Of a stretch of 64,000 bases of DNA, positions 58,560-64,000 are shown piece after piece. Where the stretch lies: contig NZ_LT629690.1 of NCBI RefSeq assembly GCF_900102185.1, positions 4,712,001 through 4,776,000 of the forward strand, written 5' to 3'. This DNA is from Terriglobus roseus (GTDB taxonomy: Bacteria; Acidobacteriota; Terriglobia; Terriglobales; Acidobacteriaceae). A program made the position numbers and the translations under genes. The notes below the pieces were generated by a model, which made no database searches, was not told where the DNA came from, and saw only the letters and a list, made by a program, of their open reading frames with translations. The number at the start of each line of letters is the position of its first letter. The stretch's first letter is position 1.

Positions 58560-59579
58560 ATGGCAGTTTTTCGTAAGTTCGCTGTTCGAACCGTTGGCAC
58601 CGTTGCACTGGTGGCGGCTTCGATTCCATTGTTTGCCCAGCAGCAGTCTGCACCGCTCCCACCGGCGAATACGAATCCACAACCTGGAGCGAACGCTCCG
58701 CAGCCGGATCAGCCCACGGGCGATGCGCAGGGTGGCGGCTATACGCTGAAGGCCTTCGTGCCTGAGGTGTACCAGGTGTTCACTGTCACGGATAAGAAGG
58801 GCCGCTTTGTCACCGGTCTGAAGCAGCAGGACTTTGGCCTGCTGGATGATGGACGACGTCCGGAACGCATCATCAGTTTTACGCAGCAGGCAAATCTGCC
58901 CCTGCGCATTGGCATCATGCTGGACACGTCGAACTCCATCCGCACGCGCTTCCAGTTTGAACAGCAGGCGGCGACGGAGTTTCTGCTACAGGTGTTGCGC
59001 CCTCGTCAGGACGCGGCGTTTGTCAGCGGTTTCGATGTGCGACTGGACCTGGTGCAGGATTACACCAACTCCATCGACAAGCTGAGCACGGCGATTGAGA
59101 AGTTGCGGCCCGGCGGCGGTACAGCGTTCTTTGATGCGATCTATCAGACGTGCCGCGACCAGATGCTGACGGTGACCAGCAACGAGACGATTCGTAAGGC
59201 TCTCATTGTGGTTTCTGACGGTGAGGATAACTACTCGCGGGTGCAGGAGCAGGAAGCCATCAAGGAGTGCCAGCGTGCGGATACGCTGGTGTACACCATC
59301 TCCACGAACGTTTCGCCGTCACGCGATAAGGGCGATGATGTTCTGCAGCGTTTGAGCGAAGCGACCGGCGGACGTACCTTCTTCCCCACCAAGATTGAAG
59401 ATGTGGCCAAGGGTTTCCAGGAGATTGAGACGGAACTGCGTTCGCAGTATTCGCTGCGCTATCGTCCTGCAGGGCTGCAACAGGATGGTTCCTTCCGTAC
59501 GATCTATCTCTCCACGGTTGACCAGCGCTACCACGTGCGTGCGCGTAAGGGATACTTCTCGCCGAAGCCTCCGCAGTAG
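58560..59579 (+). CDS. Exported VWFA-related protein (acidobacterial type) 2
   Basis: A 339-residue protein with signal peptide (FAVRTVGTVALVAASIPLFAQ) and a Pro/Gln/Asn-rich linker (~25-60). The beta region (FTVTDKKGRFVTGLKQQDFGLL) leads to a VWA domain with MIDAS D122-x-S124-x-S126 and VVSDGEDNYS, and the C-terminal LRSQYSLRYRP motif. It is the same architecture as the gene at 37889-39124 but without glycine-rich inserts. It starts 12 nt after the RluD stop, without a ribosome site. Confidence 0.88.
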   Translation: MAVFRKFAVRTVGTVALVAASIPLFAQQQSAPLPPANTNPQPGANAPQPDQPTGDAQGGGYTLKAFVPEVYQVFTVTDKKGRFVTGLKQQDFGLLDDGRRPERIISFTQQANLPLRIGIMLDTSNSIRTRFQFEQQAATEFLLQVLRPRQDAAFVSGFDVRLDLVQDYTNSIDKLSTAIEKLRPGGGTAFFDAIYQTCRDQMLTVTSNETIRKALIVVSDGEDNYSRVQEQEAIKECQRADTLVYTISTNVSPSRDKGDDVLQRLSEATGGRTFFPTKIEDVAKGFQEIETELRSQYSLRYRPAGLQQDGSFRTIYLSTVDQRYHVRARKGYFSPKPPQ

Positions 59580-59612
59580 GTGTTTCGGTACTGTTCTCGA
59601 CGCCTTCGGCGT
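59580..59612 (+). repeat. Double-hairpin repeat, copy C
   Basis: It begins on the base after the VWFA stop codon. GGTGTTTCGGTACT replaces hairpin 1 and no longer pairs well, while the core GTTCTCGACGCC and hairpin 2 (ACGCC-TTC-GGCGT) are intact. Confidence 0.65.
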
Positions 59613-59621
59613 GTAGACAGC

Positions 59622-59651
59622 AAAGGGATGCGTTTTTAGCGCATCCCTTTT
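59622..59651. terminator. Bidirectional terminator between VWFA gene and pheT
   Basis: An 11-bp stem AAAGGGATGCG/CGCATCCCTTT with loop TTTTTAG. Further imperfect pairing (AGACA/GTCT) extends it. The flanking genes are convergent. Confidence 0.85.
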
Positions 59652-59669
59652 GCTTTGTCTAAGTGTTGT

Positions 59670-61790
59670 TTATGCGGCGCGGTGCTTGCCGCCGAGCTTG
59701 ATGAGTGCGGCGACGATGGCTTCCTGCCATCCAGCGATTTCTTCTTCGCGCAATGTGTGTTCCGGGGATTGGAAGACGGTGCGCAGGAGGAGCGAGTATT
59801 CGCCTCTGGGAACGGCCTTGCCCTTGGCATCGCGGAAGATTTCGACGGGTTGCAGCGAGATCATTTCTGCGATGTTCAATGCGGCGATGGCCTGTGAGAC
59901 TGCAGCCCAGGTGATGTTGTCTGCGAAGAGGAACGAGAAGTCGCGTTCGACGGCCTGATAGCGCGAAGGCTCTTTGGCTGCCGGCTGCTTCAGGTCGAAG
60001 GCGAAGAGCGCAGGGACGTTCAGCTCTGCGAGAACGACGTTTTCCTTCAGCTTGCGGCGCTCACGTTCTTCATTGGTTAGTTCACCGAACCAACCAATTG
60101 TCTTGCCTTCGAGTGTGATGGATGCGCCGCGACCGGGTGCGATCCACTTGGGAAGGTTGTCACCAGAGAATGTGGGTGCGCTTGCGACGAAGCGGGAGAG
60201 TAGTTCTTCTACTGCGCCTTTGACCTCGAAGAAGAGTGCATCTGCGGCGTCGATGGTGCGTGTGGCAGATGCGTTGCCGTATGCGCCGAGTGTCAGCGAA
60301 GGATGCTCGTTGACCTGTGCTGTGGAACCGATGAAGACGGTGCCGTACTCGAAGAGGCGGACTGCGGCGACGTCGCGTGTGCTGTTGAGCAGCAGCATGC
60401 CAGCCATTCCAGGTAGCAGCGACGGACGCAGATTGCCTGCTTCCGCATTGAGTGGATTGCCCATGGGCACTGCAGATTCCGTGGTGAAGAGAGCGGAGTC
60501 TGTCTCGGACGCGAAGGTGCTGCTGATGGCTTCGGTCCAGCCGAGCGCGAGCAGCGTGGTGCGCACGATTTCTTCTTTCGCAGCGTGCGGCAGAGCGATG
60601 ACGCCGCCGGAGAAGCTGGGCAGCGTGTCTGCGAATCGGTTGTAGCCGTAGACGCGTGCGATTTCTTCAATGAGGTCGATCTCGCGTTCGAGATCGAGAC
60701 GCCATGAGGGGAGTGTGACCTCATAGCCTGCCGCGTCTGCACTGGGGCGCAGATGGCAGCCGAGTGCTTGCAGATATTGCTCCACAACATCCGCGGGAAC
60801 GAGATGGCCTGCGGTGCTTTCCTCGATGGTAGTGCCGAGCAGGCGCTGTACTTCTTCGACTGAGAGCGCGACGTGTGGGCGCTTGGTGGTACGCAGTTCC
60901 TGCGCTTCGATGACGACATCGCTCATGGGGCCGATGGCTTCACCACCGCAGGCTGCGATGACGCCACGCGTGACCAGACGGTTCGCAAGAGCGCACGCGC
61001 CGAGGTCGGCACCACGTTCGTAGCGGTGCGATGCGTCGGTGTGCAGGCCGTGGCGGCGAGACGTGGCGCGGATGGTTGCGGGATCGAACCATGCGGCTTC
61101 CACGAGGATGTTCTTCGTCTCTTCGGTGACGCGTGAGTCCCATCCGCCCATCACGCCGGCGAGACTGAGAGCCTTCTTTTCATCAGCGATGACAACGTCG
61201 TCGGTGGTGAGCGTTTTTTCGCTGCCGTCGAGCAGTGTGATCTTCTCGCCCGCGTGGGCGCGACGCACGATGATACCGCCTTCGATGGTGTCGAGATCGA
61301 AGACGTGCGTGGGGTGGCCCATGGAGAGCCAGTTGTAGTTGGTGATGTCGACGGCTTTGGAGATGGGCTTTTGACCGATCTGCGCGAAACGCTCGGCGAC
61401 GATACCTTCACTGGGCTTGACGGTGACGCCACGGATGACCTGCGCAGTGAAACGGCCGCAGAGTTCGGGCGCGTCGATGCGCACGGGGTAAGCACCGTTT
61501 GCCTCGGTTGGAACGCAGCCTGGCTCGCCTTCCGCGTTCAGTACGCGGCGATCTTCCAGTTGCAGCAATGGCACGCCGTAGATGGTGGCAGCTTCGCGCG
61601 CGATGCCGTAGTGGTTCATGGCGTCGACGCGGTTGGTGGTGATGTCCATTTCGAACAAAGAACCACCATCGGGAAGCGCATGTACGCCCTCCACGGCGAT
61701 GCCGCGGAGGGTGAGGTCGTCGGCGAGTTGCCGGTCACTTACTTCGAGCGCGGGAAGATATTCGCGCAGCCAGTTGCTGAGAATATTCAT
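59670..61790 (-). CDS. pheT: Phenylalanyl-tRNA synthetase beta chain lacking the B2 tRNA-binding domain
   Basis: A 706-residue subunit of the alpha2beta2 synthetase. It starts as usual (MNILSNWLREYLPAL ... LRGIAVEGVHALP, residues 1-40), but at ~45 it goes directly to MDITTNRVDAMNHYGIAREAA. The EMAP/OB-fold B2 domain (~110 residues), normally placed there, is absent. B3/B4 editing, B5 (EVQRLLG), the B6/B7 core and the C-terminal anticodon-binding FDX-ACB domain (YQAVERDFSFLF) are present. It lies 23 nt after pheS. Confidence 0.93.
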   Translation of the reverse strand: MNILSNWLREYLPALEVSDRQLADDLTLRGIAVEGVHALPDGGSLFEMDITTNRVDAMNHYGIAREAATIYGVPLLQLEDRRVLNAEGEPGCVPTEANGAYPVRIDAPELCGRFTAQVIRGVTVKPSEGIVAERFAQIGQKPISKAVDITNYNWLSMGHPTHVFDLDTIEGGIIVRRAHAGEKITLLDGSEKTLTTDDVVIADEKKALSLAGVMGGWDSRVTEETKNILVEAAWFDPATIRATSRRHGLHTDASHRYERGADLGACALANRLVTRGVIAACGGEAIGPMSDVVIEAQELRTTKRPHVALSVEEVQRLLGTTIEESTAGHLVPADVVEQYLQALGCHLRPSADAAGYEVTLPSWRLDLEREIDLIEEIARVYGYNRFADTLPSFSGGVIALPHAAKEEIVRTTLLALGWTEAISSTFASETDSALFTTESAVPMGNPLNAEAGNLRPSLLPGMAGMLLLNSTRDVAAVRLFEYGTVFIGSTAQVNEHPSLTLGAYGNASATRTIDAADALFFEVKGAVEELLSRFVASAPTFSGDNLPKWIAPGRGASITLEGKTIGWFGELTNEERERRKLKENVVLAELNVPALFAFDLKQPAAKEPSRYQAVERDFSFLFADNITWAAVSQAIAALNIAEMISLQPVEIFRDAKGKAVPRGEYSLLLRTVFQSPEHTLREEEIAGWQEAIVAALIKLGGKHRAA

Positions 61791-61813
61791 TGCAAATCCT
61801 GTGCGCTATCGCG

Positions 61814-62923
61814 CTAAACAAACTGCGACAAGAAACGAAGGTCGCCGGAGTAGAACTGACCGATGTCGCCAACGCCGTACTTCATCATGGCGATGCGTTC
61901 CACACCCATGCCGAAGGCGAAGCCGCTGATCTTCTTGCTGTCGTATGCGGGTTCGAGTCCGTTTTCAATGCGGCGCTGATCGACTGCGGCGAAGACAGCG
62001 GGATCGACCATGCCGCATCCCAGAAGTTCAATCCAGCCGGAGTACTTGCACTTGCGGCACCCCTTCTGCCCGCAGAAGGGGCAGGAGATCTGCACGTCCG
62101 CGCTGGGCTCCGTGAAGGGGAAGAACGATGGGAAGAAGCGCGTCTTTACGGACGAGCCGAAGAAGGCTTTCATCGCGTGGTCGAGCGTGCCCTTCAGGTC
62201 GCTGAAGGTGATGTTCGTGTCGACGCAGAGACCTTCCACCTGATGGAAGATAGGCGAGTGCGTGGCGTCGCTTTCGTCGTTGCGATGCACCTTGCCGGGG
62301 ATGACGATGCGCAGCGGTGGTGGCTGCGAGATCATGGTGCGGATCTGCACGGGCGAGGTGTGCGTGCGCATCAACAGGCGCTCGCGGAGCGGCTTCTTGT
62401 CCTGATCGGCGACGACGAGTGTGTCCTGCGTGTCGCGCGCAGGGTGGTTCGGCGGGAAGTTGAGCGCTTCGAAGTTGTAGAAGTCGCTTTCCACTTCCGG
62501 GCCGATGCCGATGGAGTAGCCCAGCGCGGCGAAGACTGCGGTCATTTCGCGCATGGTGCGCGTGAGCGGATGCTCCGTGCCGATGGAGCGGCGGATGCCG
62601 GGCAGGGAGAGGTCCAGTGATGAACCTTCTGCGGCTGTGCTGGTCGGGCCAGCGAGAAGCGCTGCTTCAATCTCGTTCTTGAGGGCGTTGAAGCGCATGC
62701 CGAGCGACTTCTTCGCTTCGGGCGGCGCGGTCTTGAGCCAGCTTTCGCTGAGCAGCTTCAGGCGGCCCTGTTTGCGGCCAAGCCAGTCGAGGCGGAAGTT
62801 TTCCTGCGCCTCGGGCGTGGTCAGTTGCGCGGCTGCGGAGCGAACTTCGTCCGTGAGCGCGCGGAAGGCCTGGTCAAGCGAGGCGTCATCGAACGCGCTC
62901 AGGGGTGTGATGGTATCCGTCAT
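61814..62923 (-). CDS. pheS: Phenylalanyl-tRNA synthetase alpha chain
   Basis: A 369-residue class II synthetase subunit. The N-terminal coiled coil is at ~1-90. Motif 2 and 3 regions are seen in VHRNDESDATHSPIFHQVEG, SFFPFTEPSADV and GFAFGMGVERIAMMKYG. A Cys-rich hairpin in the middle (SCPFCGQKGCRKC) may bind zinc and is not found in all PheS proteins. It sits upstream of pheT and 34 nt downstream of the UbiA gene. Confidence 0.95.
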   Translation of the reverse strand: MTDTITPLSAFDDASLDQAFRALTDEVRSAAAQLTTPEAQENFRLDWLGRKQGRLKLLSESWLKTAPPEAKKSLGMRFNALKNEIEAALLAGPTSTAAEGSSLDLSLPGIRRSIGTEHPLTRTMREMTAVFAALGYSIGIGPEVESDFYNFEALNFPPNHPARDTQDTLVVADQDKKPLRERLLMRTHTSPVQIRTMISQPPPLRIVIPGKVHRNDESDATHSPIFHQVEGLCVDTNITFSDLKGTLDHAMKAFFGSSVKTRFFPSFFPFTEPSADVQISCPFCGQKGCRKCKYSGWIELLGCGMVDPAVFAAVDQRRIENGLEPAYDSKKISGFAFGMGVERIAMMKYGVGDIGQFYSGDLRFLSQFV

Positions 62924-62957
62924 GATGCGTCTTTACAGGATAAACGAGCGCGAGGCG

Positions 62958-64000
62958 CTACAGGGCGAGCCAGACGATGAGAGCGCATACAGCGCCTAAC
63001 AGCCAGCTCATGCGATCGGTGATGGCGTAGACGACCGGGTCTTCATGCAACTGACCACGGCTGGCCAGCAGCCAGACACGGCTGATCCACAGAATCAGCA
63101 CCGGTTCGATGAGCCACAGGCGGCTCATGTGGGTGTACAGGTGCGCCGCCGTCAGGTTTGAGATGTACATGCTGAGAACGACGACGGCAGCAAATGCGCT
63201 GGAGGTTCCAAGGGCGCGCAGTTGTTCGATGTCGCCGGTGCCGTAGCCACGTCCTGAGGCTTTGTCGCGCCCGCTGGCGACCATCAGTTCAAGCTCGCTG
63301 AAGCGCTTGACGAAGGCGAGCGAGAGGAAGAAGAAGATGGAGAATGCGGCCAGCCACTCTGAGATGAACACGCCACTGGCAGCCGCACCAGCCAGTAGGC
63401 GGATGGTGTACAGGCCGCTTAGTACGATGACGTCGACGAGGACCATTCTCTTCAAAACAAAGGAATAAGCCAGTGTAGTGACGGTATAAATGCCAAGCCA
63501 CAGGACGAAACTGTCTGGTGCCTGGAGCAGTCCTGTTCGCTGTACCGTCCCGTTGAAATGAGTGGCTGTGTGGGGTACGAGCACCGCGAGCACCACGGCA
63601 ATCAGGAAGAACGCAACCACAATTGCCACACCCGCGATGGGTGAGAGGTCTCCTGAGGCGAAGGGCCTGAGGCGCTTTCGTGGGTGACGGCGGTCCGCCT
63701 CAATGTCGAGCAGATCGTTGATGATGTAGGTCGCGCTGGCGCAGAAGGACAGGGAGAAGAACGCCAAAAGGCAGGCGATCAAGCTGCGCCCGGAGAAGTC
63801 GTGGGCCAGGATGGTGGGCAGGAAGATCAAGGCATTCTTCGCCCATTGGTGCGCCCGGATCGTCTTTAAAAAGACCTTGGAGGTGGACCTGCGGTCGATA
63901 AATTCGCGGTGAATGGCAGTGCGGTCGAGCTGGAGGGCCTTCCGCAGTTTCCGATGCGGATTGGCTACCATGGGAAGGACACTTTCGCGCAGGAGCGTGC
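62958..64000 (-). CDS. UbiA-family prenyltransferase, 5' end beyond window
   Basis: About eight membrane helices with the first Asp motif NDLLDIEADRRHPRKRLRP, as in decaprenyl-phosphate phosphoribosyltransferases, and GTGDIEQLRALGT in the second half. The first ATG in the window is at 63971, but the frame stays open to the right edge. VLPMVANPHRKLRKAL resembles the end of HAD-type phosphatase domains (VNP-x-x-K/R-L-R), so this is probably a HAD-UbiA fusion. The function would be prenyl-lipid sugar transfer in envelope synthesis. Confidence 0.8.
   Translation of the reverse strand, partial: TLLRESVLPMVANPHRKLRKALQLDRTAIHREFIDRRSTSKVFLKTIRAHQWAKNALIFLPTILAHDFSGRSLIACLLAFFSLSFCASATYIINDLLDIEADRRHPRKRLRPFASGDLSPIAGVAIVVAFFLIAVVLAVLVPHTATHFNGTVQRTGLLQAPDSFVLWLGIYTVTTLAYSFVLKRMVLVDVIVLSGLYTIRLLAGAAASGVFISEWLAAFSIFFFLSLAFVKRFSELELMVASGRDKASGRGYGTGDIEQLRALGTSSAFAAVVVLSMYISNLTAAHLYTHMSRLWLIEPVLILWISRVWLLASRGQLHEDPVVYAITDRMSWLLGAVCALIVWLAL

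Overview
The window is chromosomal DNA from a bacterium, most probably an Acidobacteriota member of class Terriglobia (Terriglobus/Granulicella/Edaphobacter-like). The support is indirect: two VWFA proteins of the type expanded in acidobacteria, many secreted hydrolases with signal peptides, a CP-ATP-grasp protein, DUF885 and DUF1080 proteins, and high-GC housekeeping genes of Gram-negative type (TonB, OprB-like porin). There are no prophage genes, insertion sequences or CRISPR arrays.

Layout. 0-4 kb: the 3' end of a GH32 fructan hydrolase, a MerR/TPR protein, infC with an AUU start codon, a receiver domain fused to a histone-H1-like lysine tail, a small histidine-phosphotransfer-like protein, and tRNA-Leu(CAG). 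4-12 kb: an aromatic amino acid block, trpC-trpF, then trpB-orf-trpA-chorismate mutase-DAHP synthase, then dienelactone hydrolase-tyrA. trpB is preceded by an attenuator-like leader. 12-24 kb: CP-ATP-grasp, OprB-like porin, tRNA-Phe(GAA), exported adenosine deaminase, polysaccharide and PIG-L deacetylases, a MntR/DtxR regulator with a zinc-ribbon M50 protease, and a Tat-exported phosphoesterase. 24-30 kb: a gene-poor stretch with repeats, a large DUF4157 protein of the type linked to contractile injection system cargo, an ECF42 sigma operon with YCII/DGPF proteins, and a DUF1080 protein.

30-41 kb: secreted phosphodiesterase, histidine acid phosphatase, LysR, exported RidA and lipocalin-like proteins, DUF885 peptidase, TonB, VWFA, and a TauE-DUF971-DUF3050 operon. 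41-56 kb: acyltransferase, metallo-hydrolase, ruvB-yggS-yggU, DMT transporter, amine oxidase/cca, AI-2E transporter, tsaD, cysS, zapB-like/zapA, ThuA and TlpA proteins. 56-64 kb: a candidate 6S RNA, a degenerate Lgt-like protein, RluD, a second VWFA protein, and UbiA-pheS-pheT.

The items most worth following are the DUF4157 protein, the receiver-H1-tail protein with its convergent phosphotransfer-like neighbour, a three-copy double-hairpin repeat, of which two copies abut stop codons, the 6S RNA candidate, a PheT lacking its tRNA-binding B2 domain, the trpB leader, and a recurring arrangement in which a -10-like box lies 5-9 nt from the start codon, suggesting leaderless mRNAs.
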